From contig JAEYZI010000056.1 in the NCBI GenBank assembly GCA_023428065.1, forward strand, positions 1 to 64,000: 64,000 nucleotides of DNA, written 5' to 3'. Shown piece by piece: positions 15,894 to 24,927 of the stretch (position 1 is its first letter; every line of letters begins with the position of its first letter). Made by a program: the position numbers and the translations under genes. The notes beneath the pieces are model-generated. The model was not told the DNA's origin and ran no database searches. It saw only the letters and a list, made by a program, of their open reading frames with translations. Origin of the DNA: Actinomycetes bacterium (lineage in GTDB: Bacteria > Actinomycetota > Actinomycetes > Actinomycetales > Microbacteriaceae).

Positions 15894-15941
15894 CGGCTGA
15901 CGGTCGCGAAGTACCTCCGCCTACGCGGCATCACGACCTGA
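15894..15941 (+). pseudogene. relic of a second recombinase/HTH tail
   Basis: The last codons read TVAKYLRLRGIT followed by one residue and TGA. Eleven to twelve residues are identical to the end of the HTH ORF at 14315-14362, but with diverged third positions. The region upstream no longer encodes the rest of the domain. It looks like the scar of a related element's left end or an older integration. Confidence 0.5.
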
Positions 15942-16163
15942 CGCATCTTCGTCACGCCGCTCGTAGGTAAGCAAGGCACGAGCAAACTTCTGTACATCGA
16001 TGTTCGGATGCACTTCACCTAAGACATGGAACTCGTAAGGTGCGTTCCTCTTTTTGTTGCGGGCGGGCTTCGGGGCTGTCGGCAGATCTGGAGGCGCTAC
16101 AAAGTACCGACGCCCTGCGACGTGCAAGGCGAGGGACCAAGCCACAAGCGGTGAGGGTTGCAC
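15921..16163 (-). CDS. possible small mobile-element protein
   Basis: An 80-residue frame whose C-terminal half (PYEFHVLGEVHPNIDVQKFA, then RALL) looks like a structured, protein-like sequence, while the N-terminal half does not. The start is uncertain. It runs antisense through the HTH-tail relic. A small conserved protein or its fragment is possible; no family is assigned. Confidence 0.35.
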   Translation of the reverse strand: MQPSPLVAWSLALHVAGRRYFVAPPDLPTAPKPARNKKRNAPYEFHVLGEVHPNIDVQKFARALLTYERRDEDASGRDAA

Positions 16164-16233
16164 TCCGTAACACGTCTACAAAGCCTCGAGCGGACAGCGT
16201 CGCAAGCCCGGCGTTCCCAGCTTTCCGAATCGC

Positions 16234-16262
16234 TTGACAGCGCCTTGAATGTGATACATGCT
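16234..16262 (+). promoter_or_regulatory. promoter of the secreted-peptide operon
   Basis: Consensus TTGACA (16234-16239), 17 nt, then CATGCT (16257-16262). About 58 nt of leader precede the peptide ATG. Confidence 0.5.
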
Positions 16263-16320
16263 CGGCACAGTAACGGCGGGACGTAAGGAGTCGGCCCGCA
16301 ACTCTACGGAAGAGGATCGC

Positions 16321-16644
16321 ATGCAAAAGAGGAGAGCATTCGTGGCCGCGGCGCTGGTCGCCGTTGGAATTGCTGTGGTGCCGGCACTGCCGGCTGCAGC
16401 GGTCCCTGGTCCGCTTTCGGGTACCAAGGTCTGTTCGTCGTCAGTGCCGAACATCCAAGTCCAGTCAACGGCAACGGGGCGGATCAACCACGCCCTCGGG
16501 AACAACGTTCTCGGGTCTTGGAACAACGGCAGCACCTACCAGACGCGATGGTCGCTGACGAGCTACATGAGCGGCACATGGAAGGTCTACCTCACTGGTG
16601 TTGGCGGCGACATCAGCTACGGCAACGCGGTCTGCCATTCGTAA
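16321..16644 (+). CDS. secreted peptide, bacteriocin-like precursor
   Basis: A 107-residue precursor. It has a Sec signal peptide (QKRR, then a hydrophobic run, AAA at residues 24-26) and a mature part of about 80 residues rich in Gly, Ser, Asn and Thr with only two Cys (in TKVCSS and NAVCHS), which could form one disulfide. The ATG at 16321 follows GGAAGAGGA. It is the first gene before a lipoprotein and an ABC export cassette, the layout seen for lactococcin-972-like loci. Sequence similarity to that family is not evident, so the toxin role is inference. Confidence 0.6.
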   Translation: MQKRRAFVAAALVAVGIAVVPALPAAAVPGPLSGTKVCSSSVPNIQVQSTATGRINHALGNNVLGSWNNGSTYQTRWSLTSYMSGTWKVYLTGVGGDISYGNAVCHS

Positions 16645-17273
16645 TGAGCCGTTCCGCACTTCGCGCTGCGGTGGCGGGCGCCTTGGTGCTCGCCACCGCA
16701 GGCTGTACGCCAACGCAACAGGTGGGGGAGACGCCGAGTTCGGAAGTGGGGGAGCTGGATCCGGCCACGCTCCAATACCTCGAAGACAACGCAGACGCGC
16801 TCGCAAGTCAGCTCGGCATCGAGAATCCGCCTGAGGTGAAACCTGTGCGCCTGATCCGCCTTCAGGAATACGCATCCGCGCAGGTCGAATGCCTGCAAGG
16901 CGCCGGGTACGAAGTTGGCTTCACTGAAGATGGCGAAGGAGTGGCATATCCCGCCATTTCAGACCCGGCGCTCCAGGAGTCGTTCAACCTGGCGGTCTAC
17001 ACCTGCGAACTGGAGTATCCAGTACAGCAGCGCTATATGGTGCCGCTCACCGCCGAGGGACTGAAGATTCTCTACGCCTACAGAACTGGCGAACTGATCA
17101 CATGCCTAGAAGGCCTAGGCTACACCGTGTCATCCGAGGCCCCTAGTGAGACGGTATTTGTGCAGAGTGGTGGAATGTGGTCGCCATACGACACGGTCGC
17201 AATCCGGCCAGACGACGTGAAGCAGACCTACGCGGATTGCCCGCAGACGCCCGATGACGTCTACGGACGGTGA
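16644..17273 (+). CDS. lipoprotein of the peptide-exporter operon
   Basis: A 209-residue protein with a lipobox (LATAGC, Cys about residue 20) followed by an acidic, soluble domain containing four further Cys (VECLQG, YTCELE, ITCLEG, ADCPQT), probably two disulfides on the outer face. The TAATG junction overlaps the peptide gene by one base. Perhaps an immunity or chaperone protein for the peptide; no family recognised. Confidence 0.6.
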   Translation: MSRSALRAAVAGALVLATAGCTPTQQVGETPSSEVGELDPATLQYLEDNADALASQLGIENPPEVKPVRLIRLQEYASAQVECLQGAGYEVGFTEDGEGVAYPAISDPALQESFNLAVYTCELEYPVQQRYMVPLTAEGLKILYAYRTGELITCLEGLGYTVSSEAPSETVFVQSGGMWSPYDTVAIRPDDVKQTYADCPQTPDDVYGR

Positions 17274-18372
17274 CAACATCTCGCAGCCGGACCCGGGCTC
17301 TGTGAAAGTCAGCGTGCGACGATGGGCCGTGCGCGCAGGCGCAGGGCTCGCCGTCCTCTCTCTTGGAGTCGTGATCGGATGGGCGGCTGTCGTCGTCTTC
17401 GAACCACCCCAGGACGTGCTGGAAACCACCTCTTTTACCACCGTTCAGGTGGAGCCCGGAACGGTCGAATCCAGCTTCAGCTCCAACACCGTCGCGGAGT
17501 GGACGCCCACGCCGGTCGCATCGAATCTTGCAAGTGGCATCGTCACCTCCATCGAAGTCAGGGCGGGCGACGAGATCGCGAATGGGTCAGCGCTCTACTC
17601 CGTTGATCTTCGCCCCGTGATCGCGGCGGAAGGTGCGACGCCGGCGTTTCGCTCGCTAATGTCGGGTGCATCCGGCGCTGACGTGCGCCAACTGCAGATG
17701 ATGTTGATCGGGCTGGGTTACGACGTCGGGTCCCCAACGGGTGACTTCGGCTGGGCAACCACCAGGGCAGTCAGGGCCTGGCAGAAGAGCCTCGGACTCG
17801 CCAGCGATGGCGTCATCCAACTCGGTGATTTGGTGTTCCTGCCGAAGCTGCCCGCGCGCGTCTCACTCGACGACAAGGTGATCTCCGTCGGCTCCCCCGT
17901 CACAGGAAGCGAAAGGGCCATATCTACGCTTCCGTCAAGCCCGTCGTTTCGAGTGCCCGTGACCCAGGCGCAGGCCGCCCAGATGCCGACCGGAACGCGA
18001 GTAGACATTGTGGGGCCGCAGGGAGAGGGTTGGATCGGCTTCGTTGTCGACCAGCGACCTGAGGATCAGGGCGACACCGTCAATGTGATCCTTGCCGGCA
18101 CCGACGGTGCTGCCATCTGCGGCGACGAATGTGATGGGATCGGCGTCACCGGACAGACGATCCTGCGCTCTAGCGTCGTTACCCTTGAAGCCGTCTCGGG
18201 TCTTGCTGTCCCTAGTGCCGCGCTTGTGTCTGAGCCAGACGGAACGATCAACGTCATCGACGAGGGCGGCGTCAAACACGCGGTGACCGTTCTCGCTAGT
18301 GCAAAGGGCACTTCGATCATCGAAGGGGTCGCCGCGTCACTGAAGGTACGGATACCCGCGGTCGGGAACTGA
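17254..18372 (+). CDS. membrane-fusion (HlyD-like) protein with peptidoglycan-binding domain
   Basis: A 372-residue protein. An N-terminal membrane helix (about 26-50) is followed by a lipoyl-like hairpin (VASNLASGIVTSIEVRAGDE) and a PG_binding_1 domain (about 137-180, with GADVRQLQMMLIGLGYDVG and ATTRAVRAWQKSLGLASDG). A C-terminal beta domain completes it. It links the ABC exporter to the cell wall. It overlaps the lipoprotein by 20 nt and lies 2 nt before the ATPase gene. Confidence 0.78.
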   Translation: MTSTDGDNISQPDPGSVKVSVRRWAVRAGAGLAVLSLGVVIGWAAVVVFEPPQDVLETTSFTTVQVEPGTVESSFSSNTVAEWTPTPVASNLASGIVTSIEVRAGDEIANGSALYSVDLRPVIAAEGATPAFRSLMSGASGADVRQLQMMLIGLGYDVGSPTGDFGWATTRAVRAWQKSLGLASDGVIQLGDLVFLPKLPARVSLDDKVISVGSPVTGSERAISTLPSSPSFRVPVTQAQAAQMPTGTRVDIVGPQGEGWIGFVVDQRPEDQGDTVNVILAGTDGAAICGDECDGIGVTGQTILRSSVVTLEAVSGLAVPSAALVSEPDGTINVIDEGGVKHAVTVLASAKGTSIIEGVAASLKVRIPAVGN

Positions 18373-18374
18373 CC

Positions 18375-19016
18375 ATGGGAGCAATTCTGGAGGCATCAGA
18401 CCTGGCGTTCGGCTACCAGCCTCGGGTGCCTCTTTTCGCGGGGTGGTCGGCAACGTTCGAAAGAGGCGAATTCAGCGCCGTGACTGGTCCGTCGGGTCGC
18501 GGCAAATCGACACTGCTCTACCTTCTCGGCCTCATGCTCGCGCCGACGCGAGGTCGAATCCTCCTCGACGGGAACGCGGTCGAATCCAGCTCCGATCGAG
18601 AGCGGGCGCACCTTCGCGCGCAACGCTTCGGATTCGTATTCCAAGACGCCGCGCTCGACGCGACACGGAGCATCCTCGACAACGTGTTGGAAGGCAGCCT
18701 CTACCGTGGCGAGGATCCGAGGGCGGTCACACCCCGCGCTCTGGCGCTCCTTGAGAGGTTCGAGGTGGAGCTCAGAGCAGACGCCCGACCTGGACAGGTC
18801 TCCGGAGGTCAAGCGCAGCGAATCGCCCTCTGCCGGGCTCTGCTCGGCCGCCCCGATGTGCTCCTTGCCGACGAACCGACGGGAAATCTTGATGCCGTGT
18901 CAGCCAACCTGGTGATTGAGGCGCTTCACCAGCACGCGCGAGACGGGGCAGCGGTCATCGTCGTCACCCACGACCCCGTGGTCGCAGCCCGCTGTGACCG
19001 AGAGATCTCGTTGTGA
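18375..19016 (+). CDS. ABC transporter ATP-binding protein (MacB/LolD type)
   Basis: A 213-residue ATPase. Walker A is GPSGRGKST (residues 38-46), the signature is VSGGQAQRIALCRAL, and Walker B is VLLADEPTGNLD, the last being the LolD/MacB form. It overlaps the permease by 4 nt. It powers export by the FtsX-like permease. Confidence 0.88.
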   Translation: MGAILEASDLAFGYQPRVPLFAGWSATFERGEFSAVTGPSGRGKSTLLYLLGLMLAPTRGRILLDGNAVESSSDRERAHLRAQRFGFVFQDAALDATRSILDNVLEGSLYRGEDPRAVTPRALALLERFEVELRADARPGQVSGGQAQRIALCRALLGRPDVLLADEPTGNLDAVSANLVIEALHQHARDGAAVIVVTHDPVVAARCDREISL

Positions 19017-20119
19017 CCGCGCGGCCACGGTGGCTGATCGTTGCACGAGAGGCCCTAGCTGCAGCGCGCGGGAACGTGATCGTATCGGTGACGACAGTCA
19101 TCCTGGTCGCGGGACTCTGTGCGGCTGTCCTTCTCACCACGGGTCGCGCTGTCGGGGCCGAGCAGGCTGTACTCGGGTCAATCGACTCTGTAGGCAGCCG
19201 CGCCGTTGTCGTCACGGCGAGCGCCTCAGCAGGACTCACCAGCGACGTGCTCGACCGCTTGGCGCATGTCGACGGCATCCAGTGGGCGGGCGCGTTCGGG
19301 GAAGCTATCGACACTCGGAATACCCTCATCCCGGACGGCAACAAGGTGCCAGCGCGTCTCGCCTACGGATCCCAGCTTTCCGCACTCGGCGTGCCTGCGA
19401 GTGTAGCCCTCCCCGGGACAACCGCCTGGGCGACGCGTGACGGTCTGGCGAGACTGGGGCTGCCCGGCGGCGTGGGGTCGGTGACAACCCAGCGTGGCGA
19501 TAACTACACGGTCGCCGGTTCCCTGGAGTTGCCGGATTGGCTTGGCATGCTCGAGCCATCGCTCATCGTCCCGACGCCTGCGGGTTCACGTGGCGATATT
19601 GCGATCCTGGTGGTGATCGCGGAACGACCAGATCTGGTGACGCCTGTGGCCGCAGTGATCCAGTCTGTGCTGGGGGTAACCGATCCGAGCACCGTGACCA
19701 TTGAAACAAGCGAGACCATCGCCGAACTCCGCATGCTTGTCCAGGGCCAACTCGGTGAATTCGGTCGCGGGCTAGTCGCGCTCATCCTCGCAATCAGCGG
19801 TCTCCTGGTGGCGATGGTGATGACCGGTCTCGTGATTATTCGCCGGAAGGACTTCGGGCGACGGCGCGCTCTCGGCGCGACACGAGGCTTGATCATGGCC
19901 ATCGTGCTAGTACAAACGGTGGGGCTCGCCTCGGCCGGCGCGGTAGTCGGCGCGGCGAGCGCTTCAATCGCGCTTGCCATCTCTGGTGACCCGCTGCCCG
20001 GCGTTTCCTTCACGGCAGGAGTTTGCATTCTCGCCGTGGTTGTCAGTGGATTTGCTGCCCTCGCGCCTGCTGTAGTGGCTTCGCGACGCGATCCGATCCG
20101 TGAGCTACGCGTACCCTGA
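19013..20119 (+). CDS. FtsX/MacB-like ABC permease
   Basis: A 368-residue permease. One N-terminal helix (about 22-45) and a large extracytoplasmic domain (about 50-245) are followed by three C-terminal helices, the MacB topology; GRRRALGATRGLIMAIVLVQT is the typical coupling segment. It is the last gene of the five-gene peptide-export operon. Confidence 0.82.
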   Translation: MTARPRWLIVAREALAAARGNVIVSVTTVILVAGLCAAVLLTTGRAVGAEQAVLGSIDSVGSRAVVVTASASAGLTSDVLDRLAHVDGIQWAGAFGEAIDTRNTLIPDGNKVPARLAYGSQLSALGVPASVALPGTTAWATRDGLARLGLPGGVGSVTTQRGDNYTVAGSLELPDWLGMLEPSLIVPTPAGSRGDIAILVVIAERPDLVTPVAAVIQSVLGVTDPSTVTIETSETIAELRMLVQGQLGEFGRGLVALILAISGLLVAMVMTGLVIIRRKDFGRRRALGATRGLIMAIVLVQTVGLASAGAVVGAASASIALAISGDPLPGVSFTAGVCILAVVVSGFAALAPAVVASRRDPIRELRVP

Positions 20120-20356
20120 CAGGCGCAAGGTGTCCGCGCGTCGATCAGTCGCAGCATCCGCGCGTCCAGTGCCTGCCAGCGCGAACGCCAGTCTGCTGCT
20201 CGTTGAAGAGCAGTGTGGGGATCCATGGGGACAGCCCGTGTCGACCGGCTCGATCCAATAGTCCTCGAGACCACTGCACTCGCGGACCTCAAGCGGCTCA
20301 TCCGTGTCCGCGGGGATAAACATCCCTCTGACCGTTCTTTCTTCTCCTTGCTGCAA
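20105..20356 (-). pseudogene. fragment of a small mobile-element gene
   Basis: The segment VRGMFIPADTDEPLEVRECS and the next 15 or so residues looks like the start of a real small protein, with a DUF3846-like opening. After about 45 residues (near 20222) the frame becomes low-quality, and a different frame carries a helix-like sequence. It overlaps the end of the permease gene. Probably a frameshifted or truncated relic. Confidence 0.3.
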
Positions 20357-20490
20357 GCGGCCGGCGAACCGGTGGTTCTCCTGCGAAAGCTGCAGCGCAG
20401 CAACGAGTGAAACGAGGCGAGAAGGAGAGGGCGGCAGCCGCTCCGGGAGGGAACTCAGCGGTTCTCCACCCCGGAGGCAGCTGCAGCCGT
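20120..20490. other. intergenic, 370 bp
   Basis: Between the permease and the ribbon-helix-helix gene. Apart from the small gene fragment (20222-20356) no gene, RNA or clear terminator is seen. It marks the seam between two cargo modules. Confidence 0.4.
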
Positions 20491-20823
20491 TCAGGCGTCG
20501 GAGGACACCTGCTTGCTCCGCCCACGCGAGCCGTCGGGGCTCGGGGCGGAGGTGCCGAAGATCGACGAGATTGCATTGCGCTTGGTCTCAGCCTCGCGCT
20601 CGATTTCGGCGCGAACCGTTTCAGCGCGCTCGAGCACCTTCGGGTCGGACTTGCTGGTCTCGACCCAGGACTCGAGTGCGATCCGGATCTCTTCGGTGAC
20701 GCTGCGGTCGTTGAGCTGGGCGATAACGTCCAGTTGCGCTCGCAGATCATCGGTGATGCGCACAGCGAGCGTGCGAATCGTGGTGCCGCCAGCGCTGCCG
20801 GTCGGCGGGGTGGTCTCACTCAT
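20491..20823 (-). CDS. ribbon-helix-helix (CopG/Arc-type) protein
   Basis: A 110-residue protein. Residues about 15-55 (TIRTLAVRITDDLRAQLDVI and VTEEIRIALESWV) form a ribbon-helix-helix; the charged C-terminal helix (about 60-85) may dimerise. The start at 20823 is preceded by GAGGAGG with 9 nt spacing. No toxin gene is adjacent. It could regulate the helicase-nuclease operon upstream or act in element maintenance. Confidence 0.65.
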   Translation of the reverse strand: MSETTPPTGSAGGTTIRTLAVRITDDLRAQLDVIAQLNDRSVTEEIRIALESWVETSKSDPKVLERAETVRAEIEREAETKRNAISSIFGTSAPSPDGSRGRSKQVSSDA

Positions 20824-20967
20824 GGTGAGTCGCCTCCTCATCTCGGAGCGGCCGACGAACCCAGAAGGGGTTCCTCTACGGAAGCCGCTGGCGGATGAGG
20901 AAGCGTGGGGATGAGTATGAACCGATCGCGCAGGGCGTCAATCTTCGGTTCGACGTCGTTGCCAATT

Positions 20968-22410
20968 TCACAACGTTCTCTTCTTGCCCGCCCGAAGCGA
21001 CGCTGAAGGGCTCACTCGCTTCCACACTTCTGCAGCAATTGGATGTTTCTCGGCCGGGTGGGTACGCAGCGCTTGTTCAAGGTCCCACGATCTGCGTTCG
21101 GGGTCCGCGAACACCTCCAGCAGTAGCTCGATCGCGTCAGATCCGGGAAGACTAGTGAGGTGCTCGATCGCCCGAACTGATGCGACGATCGATGGCACTG
21201 CGCCTTGCTCACCGAACTCCTCAAGGCCGGCATTTGCCAAGTGGAACGGATCACTCGTCACTACGAGTCCGTAGACCGGCAGGTCACTGGGAATCTGCTC
21301 CAGGCCCTTCGTGCGCTGGACGATGTGCGCCGCGGTGCGGTCGATCTGTTTGCGCGCGCCAACGATATACCGGTCAACCAGCGTCGAGAATTGGCCGCCG
21401 CCCGCGAGCGCGTCAATACTCAGCCCGGCCGACTTGCATTCGACGAGGACAACCGCGTTCGGAGTTACCCAGATCCAGTCCACGGTCTTCTGTCCGCCTC
21501 CTTTGCCGTAGGAGATTTCACCCAAGAGATCCGGCGCGACGTTGCGTAGGAGGGCGCCGACATAGCTCTCGTATCGACGGCCAAGTTGCGTGGTGAAGGA
21601 CTCGCCCCATTGTCGCCGCCCGCGCACGTAGAGCGAAGCGGGCAGTAGTGCTCGCCAAACGAGAGGAGCGACCGGAGCCCAGATGCCGTCCGCTCCGAGA
21701 TCGACCATCGGGTGACCCAGAAGCGGGTTGAGGGGATGCTTCGCGAGGTTGGGATCTCGGTCGCGCCTGGCGTCGTACTCTTGCCCTTGCTTTCGAAGGT
21801 CTGCAATTGAGGCCGTGAGAAGCTTTGCCGTCATTTCCACATCTCGACGGGGTGCGTGTTGTTCCACTCGAGGATCCGCGTAGAGCAGGTCGAGCGATTC
21901 TGAAATCCAACGGCCACCCGAACGATTGACGGCGAGCCCGACGATAAAGCTCGCCCGGACCGCATCTGTGAGCGGGAGTCCGAGCATCTGCGTCCAATCG
22001 AACTCGGTGCCGTAGGTCGAGTCCTCAAAGAGACTGATCGTGCGCATCTGTTCTTCGAACAGACTGACCTGCCACCACGATTGCTCGTGGAACAGCGGTC
22101 CTGCGATAGCAGTAAGCGTCGCCTTCGTGGGCTCAATGAAGACCTCGTGGTAGAGCTTCGCCATCTGGCGGACGTCCTCTGCCGTCGCCGTTGCGCTTCG
22201 GTGTTCGTTTCCGCGCACGATGGACTCCCGCGCGATTGCCGCCGACTGCCAGGGAGGCAAGAGCAACATCTCTTCGAAGTCGCGGTAGTTAGGGTCTTCC
22301 CGCACTGTCATCCCGGCGAGCAGCGGAAGCAGCTGCGACGGCCGAAAACGTCGAACTGACTGCGTAAAGGCCGAGTACTTTTGCGCGGGGAAGAAGTAAT
22401 CGTCCTCCAC
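20968..22410 (-). CDS. PD-(D/E)XK nuclease-domain protein, partner of the helicase
   Basis: A 480-residue protein. The C-terminal third has the restriction-like nuclease core: Asp311 in KTVDWIW, then VVLVECKSAG with Glu324 and Lys326. The N-terminal 280 residues are helical and unassigned (perhaps a DNA- or target-recognition part). The GTG start lies 6 nt after the helicase stop, so the two are cotranslated. The helicase pairing suggests DNA restriction or phage defence. Confidence 0.7.
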   Translation of the reverse strand: MEDDYFFPAQKYSAFTQSVRRFRPSQLLPLLAGMTVREDPNYRDFEEMLLLPPWQSAAIARESIVRGNEHRSATATAEDVRQMAKLYHEVFIEPTKATLTAIAGPLFHEQSWWQVSLFEEQMRTISLFEDSTYGTEFDWTQMLGLPLTDAVRASFIVGLAVNRSGGRWISESLDLLYADPRVEQHAPRRDVEMTAKLLTASIADLRKQGQEYDARRDRDPNLAKHPLNPLLGHPMVDLGADGIWAPVAPLVWRALLPASLYVRGRRQWGESFTTQLGRRYESYVGALLRNVAPDLLGEISYGKGGGQKTVDWIWVTPNAVVLVECKSAGLSIDALAGGGQFSTLVDRYIVGARKQIDRTAAHIVQRTKGLEQIPSDLPVYGLVVTSDPFHLANAGLEEFGEQGAVPSIVASVRAIEHLTSLPGSDAIELLLEVFADPERRSWDLEQALRTHPAEKHPIAAEVWKRVSPSASLRAGKKRTL

Positions 22411-22416
22411 CGCCGC

Positions 22417-24927
22417 CTACCTACGAGTCGACGGCGGGAGGAAAGTCTCGGTCCAACGCTGCTCAAGAGCCGACGAGTTGAGGCCGAACTGCCGGAGGTT
22501 CTCACGCACCACGTTGACGTCCCGGTACTGCTGTCCAAGCGTGACCGCCGTCGCGAAGCTGCGGAACGCCACTCGCAGCTCGGCAAGGCGATCGAAGGTC
22601 ATCACCCTCGCGCCCTGCCGCGGCACTGCGTTCCACATTGGCACTCGCGACGGATGAATGATGACCGGCAGTTGCGACTGGGATCGGTCCCCGTAGAGGG
22701 CGTCGAACCAGTCCGCAGAGTGGCTCAGCTGCTCGAGATATTCGCGAGAGATTTCAGTCGCAACAGCCATGCTCTTGGCTTCGACTGTCCAGAACAAACC
22801 TGAGCCGATCGCCCACAAATTGTCGGGGCCGTTCCCAGCCTCTTGATCCGGCCGCGTCGAGTTGAAGCCGAGGACGCTACCGAGCTTCTGGAACGCCGCT
22901 TCGAATCGCAGATAGCTGTTCGGTTCGGTACTAGGTGTGAGGTCAGTGAGGAGAGCATCCACCTCGACTTCGAAGAGTCGTTGAGTCGCGTATGTCTCCA
23001 CCATGTAGCGGGAGCTGGCGGCGGCCTGATCTCCCAGTGCCGAGATTCGTTCGCTCGACGTTTCCATCGGAATCTTAAGGACGAAGTTGTTGTCGATTCG
23101 AGCTGACCGCTGCAGCCCGCGCGCACGCACTGGGTCGACGATGTCCAGATAGCTCGCGGCGCGCTGCTTCAGCCATCCTCTGAACGGATAATCCGCCGCC
23201 ACATCGAATACCGGCTGGAAGGCCGAAGCGGCCTCGTCGAGTCGGCCAGCGAGGGCGAGCTCGAAGGCGTTGCGTTCCGCCACCGCCGTCGCCGGAACTT
23301 CCTCAAGCACCTCATACGTAACCCCTTCGAGTGCCTGCTTGCTGGCGTTTACCCAGTCGGATGAACGGTCCAGGAACGCGCGGATCGCCGAATCGAAGAA
23401 CTGCATCGTCTGGCCGTGTCCCCGCTCGGAGAACGTGCTCCCCAACTCATACTGTGCCCGGGTTCCCGGGGATAGTTGCTGCTTTGCGGCGGCTCGATAC
23501 AGCTTCTCCACCAAGCGAGGATTGAGGAGAATTACGGCACAGTAGTCATCCGCGGAACGGACACCTCGGCCCATGCCTTGTTCGATTCGCTGGACCTGTC
23601 GGACGCTCATTGCATCGGTCTCGCCGATGGCAGCCGCCTCGACGAGCTCAAGCGGCGAGTAGCGCTCCGGCAGACCGTCAAGGATAAGGATCCGGCAGGC
23701 TCCGTTGGGAAGGTCCACGCCGTCGTAGCGAGCGATGAGCACGACGAGTCCGACGTAGCCTGCTCGCAACCGAGCAACTACCCCATCGATTGACTCGCGG
23801 TTGTGGATCTCCGATGTGACGGTCCGCCATTCGTCCGCCTTAAGCCTTGACGGCACGATCACCACGACGTTGTGCTCGCGAGCCCATAGGGCGGCCTGTT
23901 GCTTCATCTGGTCAAACGTGATCACCCGACTTGTTTCCATCGGCGTGAGGATCAGGCGATCGCCGAGGTCGCTTGCTGAGGCGGGCACGATCGGCGCAAC
24001 CACACACTCGGGAGCGACGCCCATATGAGTAGTCAGGATCGAGTCGTCGGCGAGGGTCGCGGTCATATAGATTCGCCGACTCGCGTTTACATAAGAAGGC
24101 AACACTGAAAGGTCGGGGTACGGCAGACGCACCTCGATCTGCTGCGGCGTGATCGCCACATCGCACAATCGGAGGTTCTCCCGGATGAGAGGCCAGCGGA
24201 ACTTCTCGTTGTCATCAACAGCGGCGAATCTGTTTATTGCGCGGAAGGCGGCCTCGTGTTGCGCGTGCCAGTCCCAGTAGGGAATCGGCACCGCTTGGGA
24301 CCCTTCGCCGGCGTCCAGTCCGGAATAGCCAGCAAGCGATTGCGTCTTGAGGGCTTCAGCGAACAGGTGAAGCAGCTCGTCGTACGCCGGTTCTCCGCGC
24401 GCAATAGTCAGCCCGAATTGGTTTTCGATGATTGGGATGCAGGCATGTGCGTCATCCACGATGATGGTGCCGACCTCGATCGGCCGGCCCTGACTACCAC
24501 GGACCCCGAACTTTGAGAGACCGTTGTACATGGCGTGGACCGTGACGATAAGCACGGCCCGGCTTTGCCGGAAGCGCGCATCGTAAGGATCGTCGGTCCA
24601 CTCGATTCCTAGTGAGCTTGCCGTCTGCTCCACCTGCGCTTGAAGCTGGCGGTCCGGAACCAAGTAGACAGCCGGACCCTTGTTCTCGTTGAGCGAGGCC
24701 TTGAGAATCACCAGCCCGATCACGGTCTTTCCGCTGCCGGTGTTCATCTTGATCACGAGGTCCGGCTCGTGCCGGCGGGCGAACCACTTGTCCCAGACCT
24801 CGGTCTGGATGTCATAGGGAAACTGGAACGGAGACCCAACGGGCTTGGACAGCGCGCGGAAAAGACGTTTCGGGTCAATCGCGGTATCGGCGAGGTTGTC
24901 CTGTCCGAGGCCTCCAAAGATGCTCAC
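22417..24927 (-). CDS. superfamily 2 helicase with C-terminal nuclease-like domain
   Basis: An 836-residue protein from GTG 24927 (GGACGGAAGG upstream). Motif I is MNTGSGKT (61-68), motif II VDDAH (157-161), motif III region MTATLADDS, and motif VI QRIEQGMGRGVR. The C-terminal part has a PD-(D/E)XK-like pattern (WAIGSGLFWTVEAKSMA). The DDAH box in place of DEAH and the helicase-nuclease fusion recall defence helicases. Upstream in-frame codons are Arg-rich and rejected as coding. Confidence 0.75.
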   Translation of the reverse strand: MSIFGGLGQDNLADTAIDPKRLFRALSKPVGSPFQFPYDIQTEVWDKWFARRHEPDLVIKMNTGSGKTVIGLVILKASLNENKGPAVYLVPDRQLQAQVEQTASSLGIEWTDDPYDARFRQSRAVLIVTVHAMYNGLSKFGVRGSQGRPIEVGTIIVDDAHACIPIIENQFGLTIARGEPAYDELLHLFAEALKTQSLAGYSGLDAGEGSQAVPIPYWDWHAQHEAAFRAINRFAAVDDNEKFRWPLIRENLRLCDVAITPQQIEVRLPYPDLSVLPSYVNASRRIYMTATLADDSILTTHMGVAPECVVAPIVPASASDLGDRLILTPMETSRVITFDQMKQQAALWAREHNVVVIVPSRLKADEWRTVTSEIHNRESIDGVVARLRAGYVGLVVLIARYDGVDLPNGACRILILDGLPERYSPLELVEAAAIGETDAMSVRQVQRIEQGMGRGVRSADDYCAVILLNPRLVEKLYRAAAKQQLSPGTRAQYELGSTFSERGHGQTMQFFDSAIRAFLDRSSDWVNASKQALEGVTYEVLEEVPATAVAERNAFELALAGRLDEAASAFQPVFDVAADYPFRGWLKQRAASYLDIVDPVRARGLQRSARIDNNFVLKIPMETSSERISALGDQAAASSRYMVETYATQRLFEVEVDALLTDLTPSTEPNSYLRFEAAFQKLGSVLGFNSTRPDQEAGNGPDNLWAIGSGLFWTVEAKSMAVATEISREYLEQLSHSADWFDALYGDRSQSQLPVIIHPSRVPMWNAVPRQGARVMTFDRLAELRVAFRSFATAVTLGQQYRDVNVVRENLRQFGLNSSALEQRWTETFLPPSTRR

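Larger units (their letters stand above)
15698..16320. other. intergenic cargo junction, 620 bp
   Basis: The stretch between the AlbA_2 gene and the secreted-peptide gene. It holds a relic of a second HTH tail (15894-15941), a possible small minus-strand gene (15921-16163) and the promoter of the peptide operon (16234-16262). Nothing else is supported. Confidence 0.5.
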
